Counted from the first letter of the stretch, positions 25,150-34,707 are shown. The stretch is 64,000 nt of DNA from an uncultured Methanobrevibacter sp. (GCF_900314695.1 NZ_OMWD01000009.1:1-64000), one strand, 5' to 3'. Translations and numbers: made by a program. Notes: generated by a model from the letters alone, not told the origin.

Positions 25150-25540
25150 TTTCTACTACTTATTTAACTATTTTATTAATACAATTATTCAAAATTATTC
25201 AATTAAATTAATTAATCAAATAATCCAATAATAGATTTATTAATATAGTATATAAATCTTTTCATAATATCTGAGAGATATAAATCCGTTAAAATATAAA
25301 TAACAAGTTATTTAAATTTAAAAAAATAAAAAACAAAAAATAAATGTCTTAAATTAAATATAAGCAAAATATAATTTATTATTAAATAAAATAACGTCAA
25401 TGCTTAAAAAAAGCAAAAAAGTTAATAGTCATGATTAATAATTATAAATATTAATAAAAAATCGAAAATTAATACAACTGAAAGAAAATCAAATATCATC
25501 TATTTTTTACAGAATTTCTGAAAAATTCACAAAAAATATA
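25150..25540. other. Gene-free AT-rich spacer
   Basis: No ORF with a ribosome binding site, RNA gene or repeat was found here. The stretch is almost pure A/T with short TATA-like runs. It separates the FdhA-like operon promoter from the end of the isoprenoid/ribosomal operon. Confidence 0.6.
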
Positions 25541-25585
25541 ACAAAATATAAAAAATAAATATGAGAGAAATTATGCACTTCTCTC
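25541..25585 (-). terminator. Hairpin-T terminator of the ribosomal-isoprenoid operon
   Basis: The stem GAGAGAA/TTCTCTC (25563-25569 and 25579-25585, 9-base loop) encloses the idsA stop codon. A T-rich stretch follows on the minus strand (ATATTTATTTTTTATATTTTG). Confidence 0.55.
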
Positions 25586-26551
25586 AAGAACAAAATCTGC
25601 AATGTTTTCAAGTACCTGTTTAGATGAAGAATCATCCAATATTTCGAGTACTTCTTTAGCTTTAACAACAGATTCTTGTGCCAAATTGCGAGCATATTCA
25701 ATAGCTCCACAATTTGTTAAAATTTCAATTGCTTCATCTATCTCATCTTGAGAATTATTTTCATCTTTTAAGATTTCAAGCAACCTTCCTGAATCATCAC
25801 TGGCCAAACCTTTGATTGCGATGATGGTCATTTTACCTTTGCCTATATCGGAACCGATTGGTTTACCTAATGTTTCTTCATCAGATGCCAAATCAAGATA
25901 ATCATCCTGGATTTGGAAAGCAAGACCAATCAATCTTCCATATTCATACATAGCATCAATGACTTCATCATTTGCTCCACCCATAATAGCTCCAGCTTTA
26001 GTGGCAGCAGCAATTAAAGCACCGGTTTTTTTGAAAATCATTTCCATGTATTCATCTTCATTAACATCGAATCTTTCTTCAAATCCCATGTCCAATGCTT
26101 GACCTTCACAGATTTTAACACATGCATCAGCAACGGTAGCCAATGACTTGTTATTCTGTTCGGAAGTAGTGCCTTTAGAACAAACAATTATTTCAAATGC
26201 TTTTGAAAACAATGTATCTCCTGCGAGAATAGCTACGTCTTCACCCCATACCTTATGTACTGAAGGCATTCCTCTTCTCATATCATCATCATCCATGATA
26301 TCATCATGAATAAGTGAAAATGTATGAATGAGTTCAATAGCAGCAGCAGACTTTAAAGCACTTTCACGATTTCCACCAACAGCTTCAGCAGTAATTAATG
26401 TTAAAGCAGGTCTAAGCATTTTACCGCCAGCTCTTGTTAAGTAAACTGAAGCCTCTCCAAGATTATCTGGAGTAATTGTAGACAATTCTTCTTCAATTGT
26501 TTTTGTAATATCTGTAGAATAACTTCCGAGTACTTCTTTTACATCACTCAT
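25571..26551 (-). CDS. idsA: Short-chain isoprenyl diphosphate synthase (GGPP/FPP synthase)
   Basis: This 326-residue prenyltransferase condenses isopentenyl diphosphate with allylic diphosphates to give farnesyl and geranylgeranyl diphosphate for archaeal ether lipids. The first Asp-rich motif lies in DDIMDDDDMRRG and the second in QIQDDYLDL. The KPIGSDIGKGKMT segment is also typical. It is the last gene of the operon with mvk, ipk, fni and RNase J, which fits co-expression of lipid precursor synthesis. Confidence 0.94.
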   Translation of the reverse strand: MSDVKEVLGSYSTDITKTIEEELSTITPDNLGEASVYLTRAGGKMLRPALTLITAEAVGGNRESALKSAAAIELIHTFSLIHDDIMDDDDMRRGMPSVHKVWGEDVAILAGDTLFSKAFEIIVCSKGTTSEQNNKSLATVADACVKICEGQALDMGFEERFDVNEDEYMEMIFKKTGALIAAATKAGAIMGGANDEVIDAMYEYGRLIGLAFQIQDDYLDLASDEETLGKPIGSDIGKGKMTIIAIKGLASDDSGRLLEILKDENNSQDEIDEAIEILTNCGAIEYARNLAQESVVKAKEVLEILDDSSSKQVLENIADFVLERSA

Positions 26552-26564
26552 TTAAATCCCTCAC

Positions 26565-27908
26565 TTAACTTTTAAAAACTTGTGCTTGAGCATTTCTCAA
26601 GATATGAATATCATAACCAATTCTGTAACCTTCTTCCTCAGCAAGTTCAGCATATGCTGCAAGCATTGATAAATCTCCGTGTGCTGGAATGATATGTTGT
26701 GGTTTAAGCATACGCAAAAATTCTCTGTGATCTTCCCTTCCAGCGTGACCAGAAACGTGAGCATTAGGATAAATTCTTGCACCTTTTAATTTCAATCTCC
26801 TTTCCATGATATGCCTATTTGCAGCATTTGTTGGATTTGGAATGATAGGTGCTGAAATAATAATATTGTCTCCTTTTTTAATGTTAAATGGAGTTCTACT
26901 ATTTGCAATTCTTGGAAGCAATGCATCAGGTTCACCTTGGTGTCCTGTTGTAACAAGCAGATAATTTGCCCTATCCTCATCAGCCTTCATTAAAGCTTTA
27001 TTGACCGCTTTTGGAGAACCATATATACTTGCATTATTCGGCAATTTTAAAATACCTAATTTTTGTGCAATGCCACAGAAACGTTCCATGGATCTTCCAA
27101 GGAAAAATATTTCCCTGTGACTTTTTTTAGCAATGTCCGCAATTGCTTGGACACGTTCGACATGAGAAGAAAATGTGGTAACAATCATACCGGTCTTTTC
27201 ATGCAACGGCCCTCTCATAACATCCTCAAGAATATTTCTTGCAATTCTTTCAGAATGTGTTTTAACTTCATCATAATTTTTTGCATTAGTTGTTTCGACA
27301 ATTAAAGCAAGCACTCCTTTTCTACCCAATTCTCTTAATCTTTTATAATCAGGTGGTGGAGATACTTTTTGATGATTATCAAATTTAAAATCTAATGCAT
27401 AAACAATAACTCCTTCCGAAGTATGTAAAACTGGAAATACTGCTTGAGGAATACTGTGTGTTGATTGAACAAATTCCAAAGTAATATCCTTAGAAAGTTT
27501 CAATTTACTTCCAGGATTTAATGGTCTGATAGGATTAGTTACCTTAAACTTACGTTCCCCTTTAATTTGTTTTTCGATTAATGCAGCAGTATATGGAGTT
27601 CCTATTAATGGAGCATCATACCTGTGAGCCAATTTGGCAACTGCACCAATGTGGTCTAAATGTCCGTGGGAAAATACGATACCTTTTACCTTTCCGTCAA
27701 CATCTTTCATTAAAGTATCGTCAGGAATAACTCCCCTTTCAATTAAATCCAAACTATGCATTCTATCGATATCAGTATCTTCGTGCATACTAATTCTGTC
27801 AAGATGTATTCCCATATCAAATATAATTACATCCTCACCAATCTTGACAGCAGTCATGTTTTTTCCGACTTCCTGATATCCCCCAATAGCGATAACTTCT
27901 ACGCTCAT
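26565..27908 (-). CDS. rnj: Ribonuclease J (archaeal 5'-3' exoribonuclease)
   Basis: This 447-residue metallo-beta-lactamase/beta-CASP nuclease degrades RNA in the 5' to 3' direction. The zinc-binding motif is seen as FSHGHLDHIGA. Later motifs include VETTNAK, TTGHQGEPDALLPRIA and the C-terminal SGHAGREDHREF and HIIPAHGDLSMLAAYAELA. It lacks a long C-terminal domain, as is usual in archaeal members. Its place among isoprenoid genes is a conserved arrangement in Methanobacteriales (family knowledge). Confidence 0.94.
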   Translation of the reverse strand: MSVEVIAIGGYQEVGKNMTAVKIGEDVIIFDMGIHLDRISMHEDTDIDRMHSLDLIERGVIPDDTLMKDVDGKVKGIVFSHGHLDHIGAVAKLAHRYDAPLIGTPYTAALIEKQIKGERKFKVTNPIRPLNPGSKLKLSKDITLEFVQSTHSIPQAVFPVLHTSEGVIVYALDFKFDNHQKVSPPPDYKRLRELGRKGVLALIVETTNAKNYDEVKTHSERIARNILEDVMRGPLHEKTGMIVTTFSSHVERVQAIADIAKKSHREIFFLGRSMERFCGIAQKLGILKLPNNASIYGSPKAVNKALMKADEDRANYLLVTTGHQGEPDALLPRIANSRTPFNIKKGDNIIISAPIIPNPTNAANRHIMERRLKLKGARIYPNAHVSGHAGREDHREFLRMLKPQHIIPAHGDLSMLAAYAELAEEEGYRIGYDIHILRNAQAQVFKS

Positions 27909-27911
27909 GTT

Positions 27912-28958
27912 TTATCTCCTTGAATAATTTTTTGTGTTTATACCTCTTTCACTAAGCCACTCCCTTGTTTTTCCGCGAATAACTAATTTAGATTGTTTCA
28001 ATTCTTCAATGTTATTGGCGCCAACTAAAAACATGGCAATTCTTAGGGAATCATTGAATCTTTCAATAAATTTGTTTAATTGATCTTGAGATGCTGAATT
28101 TTTTAAGAATGGTAAAGCCATACCTACAGCATCAGCTCCAAGAGCAATAGCTTTAGCAGCTTCAAGACCTGTTCTGATACCTCCGGATGAAATAACCGGA
28201 ACATTTACTGCATTAGTAACTTCAACTGTACTAATGGCAGTTGGAATTCCCCAATCCCAAAATACTTCACCCAAATATCTATCTTCAGCACGATATGTTT
28301 CAACAGCAGCCCAGCTTGTTCCGCCTGCACCTTCAATATCAATGAAATCCACACCTGCATCAACTAATGCCTTTGCAGATTCTCCAGATATTCCGCAACC
28401 TGTTTCTTTTGCAACAACTGGAATATCAACAGACTCAGTGATTTGATTAATCAAATCAAGATATCCCCTTGCATCCAAATCACCTTCAGGTTGAATGGAT
28501 TCCTGAAGAGGATTGAGATGAATGGCCAAAATATCAGCATCTAAAATTTCCACTGCCTTTTCAGCCAAATTCAATTGAGGCGCACCGATATTACCTACAA
28601 GCAAACAGTCAGGAGCATTTTCCCTTACAACAGTATAAGTGTCTGCAAGTTCAGGATGTTCACAAGCTGCCCTTTGAGAGCCAACACCTAATGCAATACG
28701 ATTATTTTCAGCAGCAATTGCTAACTGTTTATTTATATTTTTTGCAGCGGGATGTCCCCCAGTAATTGCTGTCATAAATAAAGGAGAGTTTAATTTTTTA
28801 CCAAAAACGGAAGTTGACAAATCAATTTCGTTTTTATCAATTTCTGGCAGAACATTATGAATTAATTCAATGTCCTCAAATCCAGTAGTCTTATTTTTAA
28901 ACTCAACATCATAATTTTCACAAATTAATAAATGCTCTAATTTTCTATCTGAAATCAT
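27912..28958 (-). CDS. fni: Isopentenyl-diphosphate delta-isomerase, type 2 (FMN)
   Basis: This 348-residue FMN enzyme interconverts isopentenyl and dimethylallyl diphosphate. Visible motifs are SPLFMTAITGGH near residue 55, QLNLAEKAVEIL, VVAKETGCGISGESAKAL, DIEGAGGTSWAAVE and the phosphate-binding SSGGIRTGLEAAKAIALGAD. It is three bases downstream of ipk, and together they finish the archaeal mevalonate pathway. Confidence 0.95.
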   Translation of the reverse strand: MISDRKLEHLLICENYDVEFKNKTTGFEDIELIHNVLPEIDKNEIDLSTSVFGKKLNSPLFMTAITGGHPAAKNINKQLAIAAENNRIALGVGSQRAACEHPELADTYTVVRENAPDCLLVGNIGAPQLNLAEKAVEILDADILAIHLNPLQESIQPEGDLDARGYLDLINQITESVDIPVVAKETGCGISGESAKALVDAGVDFIDIEGAGGTSWAAVETYRAEDRYLGEVFWDWGIPTAISTVEVTNAVNVPVISSGGIRTGLEAAKAIALGADAVGMALPFLKNSASQDQLNKFIERFNDSLRIAMFLVGANNIEELKQSKLVIRGKTREWLSERGINTKNYSRR

Positions 28959-28961
28959 ATA

Positions 28962-29759
28962 TTAATTTCCCCTTGAAATTACTGTCCCTTTCACTTTTTC
29001 ATTTTCCAAAACTTTGAAAACATTATCTTCAACTTCAGCATTTATTATTTTAGATTCAATCCCTAAATCAGCCAAATATAAAAGTTCTTTAATTTTTCCA
29101 ACCATACCACCAGTTACATCAACATTGGTTGTTCCTTCTAAAGTATCCAAATCATCTAAAGATGAAAATTTATCGAAAAAAATTGCGTCATCGTGTGTTT
29201 TAGGATTCTTATTGTAAACCCCATCAACATCAGTTCCCAAAACGACCATATCAGGGTTGAGATTTTTCGCCAAGTACTGAATGAGCTGATCACCAGAAAT
29301 AACACAAATTTCCAACTCGTCATCCAAGACAACATCCCCATAAATAACAGGAATAAAACCTTTCTCTAAATATCTTTTAAAGCTATCAAGATTACCATCA
29401 GTGATTCTTTTATTAGTAGCCCTCATAAAACTAGAAGCCGGAATTGCTACTACAGGTAAGCCTTCATCAATGAAAGCTTCACAGATATACATATTTAATT
29501 TTTTAACGGCATTTTGAGTTTCGCAGAAACCTATTCTTTTTTGAGGATACTCGGATTCGTCAAATTTTTCGCCAATCTTATATTTTTTAGCAGGCGGATG
29601 TCCAAAAGACCCAGCACCATGAACAATAATCAATTCCTTGAATGAATTATCAAGTGAAGATTTAATCTCAGATGCTATTCTTTTAAGACTTTTAGTGTCG
29701 ACTTCACTAACAGCATCCTTATTGGTTAAAATGCTTCCACCAATTTTTAAAATTATCAT
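28962..29759 (-). CDS. ipk: Isopentenyl phosphate kinase
   Basis: This 265-residue amino acid kinase-fold protein phosphorylates isopentenyl phosphate to the diphosphate. This is the last ATP step of the archaeal (modified) mevalonate pathway. Motifs are the N-terminal LKIGGSILTNK, VHGAGSFGHPPAKKY with the catalytic histidine region, and VDVTGGMVGKIKELL. It lies between mvk and fni with gaps of a few bases. Phosphomevalonate kinase is not seen in this window. Confidence 0.93.
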   Translation of the reverse strand: MIILKIGGSILTNKDAVSEVDTKSLKRIASEIKSSLDNSFKELIIVHGAGSFGHPPAKKYKIGEKFDESEYPQKRIGFCETQNAVKKLNMYICEAFIDEGLPVVAIPASSFMRATNKRITDGNLDSFKRYLEKGFIPVIYGDVVLDDELEICVISGDQLIQYLAKNLNPDMVVLGTDVDGVYNKNPKTHDDAIFFDKFSSLDDLDTLEGTTNVDVTGGMVGKIKELLYLADLGIESKIINAEVEDNVFKVLENEKVKGTVISRGN

Positions 29760-29763
29760 AAAA

Positions 29764-30726
29764 TCACTTATAAAACCTAGAAGAAACTCCTTTTCGAGTA
29801 AATCTGATTTTTAATATATTATCATCACGAGCAATAGCATGTGCAACTTCATCAACTTTACCCGGACAAAGTGCAATAATACTACCTCCACCACCAGCTC
29901 CAGTAGTTTTAGAACCGATAGCTCCTGCTTCTCTTGCATTATAAACCATACGAGATAATTCCAATGTATTAACACCTAAAACATCTAAAAATCCATGATT
30001 AATATTCATCAATTCTCCAACTTTGTCAAAATCTCCTTTCAAAATAGCCTGTTTAGCATAATTGGTTAAATTACCCATTGCAGTAATGACAGGGTTTATG
30101 ATTTTAGGATTTCTCATTTTTAAATTTTTTACATCCTTAACCATCTTTCCTGTGTTTCCGTGTTTAGTTGTGTATCCTACAACAAATGGAACATTAAATT
30201 TAGCGTTGATATGTTCGATTTTCTTATTTCTGGACAAGTAAACAATTCCACCATATGTAGAAACTAAAGTATCCAATGGGCTGGCCACGCCTTGAACGGC
30301 CTGTTCAACCATATGGGCATCATGAGCAAGAGATTTCTTATCAAAACGGATATTATGATACCTGTATAAAGCAGCAAGAGTAGCTACAGTAACTGCAGCA
30401 GATGATCCCAATCCAGAACCAATAGGAACATTTGATGATAATGTAATCTCAATTGGAGAGTGGTCGTGAGCTTTGTAAAGAGCTTCTAAAATATATCTAA
30501 TAATACCTGGTTTTCCTTTTGTTAAAATGTATTTCTTATGACGTGTTAACAATTCAGCTTCAAAACCTATATCAGGAGCTTTAAAAACAGAACGATCATT
30601 GTTAGATTCTCTAATTGTTATATAAGCCCTTTTATTAACTGCACCTGCTATAGCAGGTTCTCCATAAACTACAGAGTGTTCACCAAATAAAATAGTTTTT
30701 GCGGGAGCAGAAGCTTTAGCTATCAT
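29764..30726 (-). CDS. mvk: Mevalonate kinase
   Basis: This 320-residue GHMP kinase phosphorylates mevalonate. Motif 1 is SAPAKTILFGEHSVVYG, motif 2 is VPIGSGLGSSAAVTVATLAAL and motif 3 is KTTGAGGGGSIIALCPG. The protein is soluble. It is the first isoprenoid gene in the run mvk-ipk-fni-rnj-idsA, downstream of the MEMO1 family gene. Confidence 0.95.
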   Translation of the reverse strand: MIAKASAPAKTILFGEHSVVYGEPAIAGAVNKRAYITIRESNNDRSVFKAPDIGFEAELLTRHKKYILTKGKPGIIRYILEALYKAHDHSPIEITLSSNVPIGSGLGSSAAVTVATLAALYRYHNIRFDKKSLAHDAHMVEQAVQGVASPLDTLVSTYGGIVYLSRNKKIEHINAKFNVPFVVGYTTKHGNTGKMVKDVKNLKMRNPKIINPVITAMGNLTNYAKQAILKGDFDKVGELMNINHGFLDVLGVNTLELSRMVYNAREAGAIGSKTTGAGGGGSIIALCPGKVDEVAHAIARDDNILKIRFTRKGVSSRFYK

Positions 30727-30735
30727 AAATACACC

Positions 30736-31575
30736 TTATTTAAAAATGCCTGAAGCATAACCTACAACAGAGCTATAATCTCCGGTAACATCACCACTAG
30801 TTCTATAACCTAGAATTTCACAATCTTTCTTTCCAGACATTTTAGAAAGAGAAATTGCTGTCATTACCGGACCATAACCGCACATGGTAATGTTGAATTG
30901 TATAACCTCTTCAAAAAGTTTAAATTCATTCATTTCACTAATGTCATCTAAAACAAAACCATCCACCTTGTTTGCTTTTTCCTGATTGTTGAAATGAGAC
31001 AAATCAGTACTTGCAATAATACAATAGGATTTACCCAACTTATTTCCAGCCTCAAAAATTGATTTGGCCAAATCGCTTGAAGCGGAAAATGTTTGAGAAC
31101 CCATAGTAATCGGAACTATTTTGAAATCATTAGAGAAATATTGTAAAAATGGTAGCTGAACTTCAATACTGTGTTCACGAAGATGAGCATGAAAATCGGC
31201 AGATGCTATGTCTGATATAGAAATGATTTCATCCGCAAATTCACTGTCAACTTCAACATTACCAAAAGGGGTAATCCATTCTCCCTCATTGAAAACAGAA
31301 ATTTCACTACCAAAACCTGTGTGGTTAGGACTCAAAATAATAAAAACTTCAGGAAAACCATTTTGAACTATTTTGCAATAGCCTTTAGCAGCTATTGCAC
31401 CAGAATATTGATAACCTGCATGAGGAACCATAACATGAATAGGATAATCATTACCTTCAAAAGTGTTGAGATTAGGAATTTCCCCACTCTCTAAAAAACA
31501 ACTTTCAATTAGCTTTCTAAGCTCATTTGGATTATCTGGATAAAAAGCTCCAGCAACAGCAGGTTTTCTTAACAT
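30736..31575 (-). CDS. MEMO1 family protein
   Basis: This 279-residue protein of the MEMO family is related to class III extradiol dioxygenases. It begins LRKPAVAGAFYPDNPNELRKLI, as the family does. The putative metal-site histidines appear in VMVPHAGYQYSG, LSPNHTGFG and LREHSIEVQLPFLQY, with STDLSHFN and MCGYGPV further on. The archaeal role is not established. It is placed between S2 and mevalonate kinase, an order also found in related methanogens. Confidence 0.92.
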   Translation of the reverse strand: MLRKPAVAGAFYPDNPNELRKLIESCFLESGEIPNLNTFEGNDYPIHVMVPHAGYQYSGAIAAKGYCKIVQNGFPEVFIILSPNHTGFGSEISVFNEGEWITPFGNVEVDSEFADEIISISDIASADFHAHLREHSIEVQLPFLQYFSNDFKIVPITMGSQTFSASSDLAKSIFEAGNKLGKSYCIIASTDLSHFNNQEKANKVDGFVLDDISEMNEFKLFEEVIQFNITMCGYGPVMTAISLSKMSGKKDCEILGYRTSGDVTGDYSSVVGYASGIFK

Positions 31576-31584
31576 TTAACTCAC

Positions 31585-32187
31585 TTAAAATTTAAGTTCA
31601 AAGTCAGTTGCATCAATATCCAAGTCACCGTCTTCAGGGAGATCTCCTCTTTCTCTTAAAATTTGTCTTGCAAGTAACCAGTAAACTAATGCGATAGCTT
31701 TTCTACCTTTGTTGTTTACAGGTACAGCAATATCAACAAAACTGAGTAAGTTTTCAGTATCACATAAAGCAACAACAGGAATTCCATTTTGTTTGGATTC
31801 TAAAACTGCTTGTGCATCAGATCTTGGGTCAGTTACAACAATGATTTTTGGTTCAATGAATTTTGCATAATTAGGATTAGTTAAAGTACCTGGGATGAAT
31901 CTGCCTGGAATGGTTTTTGCACCAGTGATTTCACCGAATTTTTTAACAGGAGCTTGACCGTATTGACGGGTAGCCACTACTAAAATGTCTTCAGGGTCGT
32001 ATTTTGCTAATAATTTTGCAATTTGTCTGATTCTTTCATCAGTTTTTTGAATATCTAATACATATAAACCGTCAGATCTAACTCTGAAAATGTATTTTTC
32101 CATATCGCTTGTTTTTTGTTGGGTTCCGATATGTAAACCTGCTGCTAAATAATTATCTAAATCAATTAAAAGTTCATCATTTACCAT
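31585..32187 (-). CDS. rps2: 30S ribosomal protein S2
   Basis: This 200-residue archaeal S2 is part of the small-subunit body. Recognisable parts are LIDLDNYLAAGLHIGTQQKT at the start, FGEITGAKTIPGRFIPGTLTN (in part), VTDPRSDAQAVLES and VALCDTENLLSFVDIAVP. It lies between the ferredoxin and MEMO1 genes in the ribosomal-isoprenoid operon. The length is normal for archaea. Confidence 0.96.
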   Translation of the reverse strand: MVNDELLIDLDNYLAAGLHIGTQQKTSDMEKYIFRVRSDGLYVLDIQKTDERIRQIAKLLAKYDPEDILVVATRQYGQAPVKKFGEITGAKTIPGRFIPGTLTNPNYAKFIEPKIIVVTDPRSDAQAVLESKQNGIPVVALCDTENLLSFVDIAVPVNNKGRKAIALVYWLLARQILRERGDLPEDGDLDIDATDFELKF

Positions 32188-32205
32188 AATAACACCTCAA
32201 TATAT

Positions 32206-32400
32206 TTAATCATCATCTTCAATTTTTACACATTCATTTGGACATACGTCCATACATACTTCACAATAACTACATTCTTCAGGATCAACAATTACTATTT
32301 TGTCTCCTTCAAGAACTAAAACTTCCATAGGACAAACATCAGCACATTCTGCACAGTCTGCACCATCACATTTATCATAGTCAATAGTTACTTTAGCCAT
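32206..32400 (-). CDS. Ferredoxin, 2[4Fe-4S]
   Basis: This 64-residue protein has two cluster motifs, CAECADVCPMEV with an extra Cys five residues earlier (CDGADC), and CSYCEVCMDVCPNECVKIE. It ends in acidic residues and is a low-potential electron carrier. It lies in the ribosomal operon between enolase and S2. Its partner enzyme cannot be told from this context. Confidence 0.92.
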   Translation of the reverse strand: MAKVTIDYDKCDGADCAECADVCPMEVLVLEGDKIVIVDPEECSYCEVCMDVCPNECVKIEDDD

Positions 32401-32422
32401 ATAATAATCTCCTAAATTTAAC

Positions 32423-33667
32423 TTAAAATGACCCCATTTTTGGATTAGGAAGTTCTTCTTCGATACGAATTAGCTCATTTAATTTAGCTATCCTTTCACC
32501 ACCAATAGCCCCAGTTTTAATCATTGGTGAAGCAAAACCAACTGCCAAATGAGCAATGGTTTCATCAGTAGTTTCACCAGATCTATGGGAAACAACAGGT
32601 ACAATACCATTTTCCTTTGCTAATTTTACTGTAGCATAAGTTTCAGATAATGAACCTATTTGATTTGGTTTTATAATGATAGCGTTTGCAGCATTCATTT
32701 CAATGCCTTTAGCCAAAATATCCTTGTTTGTTACGAACAAGTCATCACCACAAACAAGACATTTGTTACCTACTTTTGCTGTTAATTGAGCGAATCCATC
32801 GAAATCGGACTCATCAAATGGGTCTTCAACATAAAACATGTTATATGTTTCAATAATATCTTTAACGAAATCAATCTGGTCTCCAGTATCCCTTTCAATA
32901 TTATCCTGAGCATAAACATATTTCTGCTTATCCGCATCCCATAATTCGGAAGCAGCCATATCTAATGAAGGTCTAATTTCAATACCCAATTCATCACCAA
33001 CCTCTTCACAAGCTTGAGCTTGAATCTCTAAAGCATCAGCATTAGTGATGTTTGGTACCCATCCTCCTTCATCTCCTTTTCCACCAGTGAAATTTGAATC
33101 TTTAATTTGAATTAATTCTTTTAATTTTTTATGAACGGATGCATTGGCAAAAATTGCATCACTGACATTGGTAGCTCCGACAGGAACAACCAAGAATTCC
33201 TGAATATCAGGTGCATTAATTCCTGCATGTGCTCCTCCATTCATCATATTTCCCAATGGGAATGGTAATTCATTAACTAAATTTCCACCGATGTACTTAT
33301 ATAATGGCATGTTATAAGAGGAAGCCGCTGCCTTAGCTACAGCCATAGAAATAGCTACAGTTGTATTACCGCCAATAGCAGACAAATTGTCAGTTCCATC
33401 AATTTCTTTCAATACTTCATCAATGGTTTCCATATCTTCAGCATCCATACCAATGAGTTCAGAAGCTATGAAATCTTCCATTTCACTTACAACAGTATCT
33501 ACTCCACCTTCAGGAAATGACACTACTTCTCTAGAACCTGTACTTGCTCCACTTGGTGCAGCAGCTCTACCGGAACTATTCCAAGTAATCACATCTACTT
33601 CAACAGTAGGGTTTCCTCTGCTGTCCAAAATCTTACGAACTTGGACATCTTCTATTATACTATTCAA
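32423..33667 (-). CDS. eno: Enolase
   Basis: This protein of 414 residues interconverts 2-phosphoglycerate and phosphoenolpyruvate. Motifs are DSRGNPTVEVDVIT, GAHAGINAPDIQEFLVVP, FYVEDPFDESDFDGF, CGDDLFVTN, IIIKPNQIGSLSE and SHRSGETTDETIAHLAVG. TTG at 33667 is the preferred start because GAGGTG lies eight bases upstream and MNSIIEDVQVRKILD fits the family. The GTG at 33676 overlaps that ribosome binding site. The 130 bases before it carry TATA-like sequence, so an internal promoter is possible. Confidence 0.95.
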   Translation of the reverse strand: MNSIIEDVQVRKILDSRGNPTVEVDVITWNSSGRAAAPSGASTGSREVVSFPEGGVDTVVSEMEDFIASELIGMDAEDMETIDEVLKEIDGTDNLSAIGGNTTVAISMAVAKAAASSYNMPLYKYIGGNLVNELPFPLGNMMNGGAHAGINAPDIQEFLVVPVGATNVSDAIFANASVHKKLKELIQIKDSNFTGGKGDEGGWVPNITNADALEIQAQACEEVGDELGIEIRPSLDMAASELWDADKQKYVYAQDNIERDTGDQIDFVKDIIETYNMFYVEDPFDESDFDGFAQLTAKVGNKCLVCGDDLFVTNKDILAKGIEMNAANAIIIKPNQIGSLSETYATVKLAKENGIVPVVSHRSGETTDETIAHLAVGFASPMIKTGAIGGERIAKLNELIRIEEELPNPKMGSF

Positions 33668-33801
33668 AAAAAACACCTCAGTGCCCTTTAATTTATTACC
33701 ATATAATCTATACTCTTTAAAAAATCAGTAAGTTTCTTTATAGAGTTATGTTGGTATTTTTTATTTTTTTTAAATAAATTATGAGAAGAAATAGAAAATA
33801 T

Positions 33802-33984
33802 CTATTCATCTCTAATAACATCTAATGGTAAAACTCCAGCTTTAAGTTCTTCGTAAGCTATATCAATAGGATCTAAGGAGTCTTTAATATCCACTAATGG
33901 TTTGGCTCCCATAGATATTTGAATTGCTCTAGCTCCGAGAATTCTAGCTCTTTCAAACCTTGTTAATTTTTTTTCAACATCCAT
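33802..33984 (-). CDS. rpoK: DNA-directed RNA polymerase subunit K
   Basis: This small RNA polymerase subunit of 60 residues is the homologue of eukaryotic Rpb6 and bacterial omega. The core LTRFERARILGARAIQISMG and PIDIAYEELKAG is clear. The ATG at 33984 (MDVEKKLTRFE) is preferred over one five codons upstream. It follows rpoN and precedes eno. Confidence 0.92.
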   Translation of the reverse strand: MDVEKKLTRFERARILGARAIQISMGAKPLVDIKDSLDPIDIAYEELKAGVLPLDVIRDE

Positions 33985-34065
33985 GAATATTACTTCCATT
34001 TTTAGGCATATATTTTACCAAGATTATATTTTTAATTAAAAAAATATCCCTACGAACTGAAAAAT

Positions 34066-34236
34066 CTATTCCCAGGTTTCTACATGGGAAATTAACATTC
34101 TTCTGCAACAGTATCTGTTTAAACCTAAGTCATCCAAAACATCTTTTGACTTTTCACCTGCAGCTACTCTTTTATTATATTCATCAAAGTAAGCTGAAAC
34201 AGGTTTTCCACAACTTAAACATCTTATAGGAATCAT
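34066..34236 (-). CDS. rpoN: DNA-directed RNA polymerase subunit N
   Basis: Direct translation gives 56 residues beginning MIPIRCLSCGKPVSAYFDEY and containing LGLNRYCCRRMLISH. The zinc ligands Cys-6, Cys-9, Cys-43 and Cys-44 are in place. This is the archaeal Rpb10 homologue, which stabilises the RpoD-RpoL-side assembly. It lies between S9 and RpoK, the standard archaeal position, and was missed by length-limited ORF calling. Confidence 0.95.
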   Translation of the reverse strand: MIPIRCLSCGKPVSAYFDEYNKRVAAGEKSKDVLDDLGLNRYCCRRMLISHVETWE

Positions 34237-34287
34237 TTATATCATCTTTTTTAATTTAAATAAAATATAAAATTACAGAAAAGTAAT

Positions 34288-34689
34288 TTATCTGTAACTT
34301 TTTTGTTTACGAGCTCTTGCTCCAGGACCACCATATTTTTTAGGTTCAGAACGTCTTGGGTCACCTACTAACATGGTTCTGTCATATTGAATGAATTTTT
34401 CTTTTAAATCCATGTCTTGAGACCATTGTACAAGTCCTTTAGCAATAACCATACGTGCAGCTTCAGCTTGACCCATTACTCCTCCACCAAAAACACGGAT
34501 ATTAATATCCACTTCATTAGCTAAATCTCCAGCTAAAGTTAATGGTTCTTGTAATTTTAAGTTAGCAAGCTCTGGAGAATAAAGTTCTAAAGGAATTCTG
34601 TTAATTCTAACTTTACCGGTTCCTTCTTGAACAGTACCTCTTGCGATAGCTGTTTTACGTTTTCCACTTGTATGAATAACTTTAACCAT
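34288..34689 (-). CDS. rps9: 30S ribosomal protein S9
   Basis: This 133-residue protein begins MVKVIHTSGKRKTAIARG. It contains RIFGGG-like NIRVFGGGVMGQAEAARMVIAK (in part) and ends in the conserved basic tail GPGARARKQKSYR, which reaches the P-site tRNA. The ATG at 34689 is preferred to a GTG two codons earlier, which overlaps the ribosome binding site. Confidence 0.95.
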   Translation of the reverse strand: MVKVIHTSGKRKTAIARGTVQEGTGKVRINRIPLELYSPELANLKLQEPLTLAGDLANEVDINIRVFGGGVMGQAEAARMVIAKGLVQWSQDMDLKEKFIQYDRTMLVGDPRRSEPKKYGGPGARARKQKSYR

Positions 34690-34707
34690 AATCACACATC
34701 CATTTAT

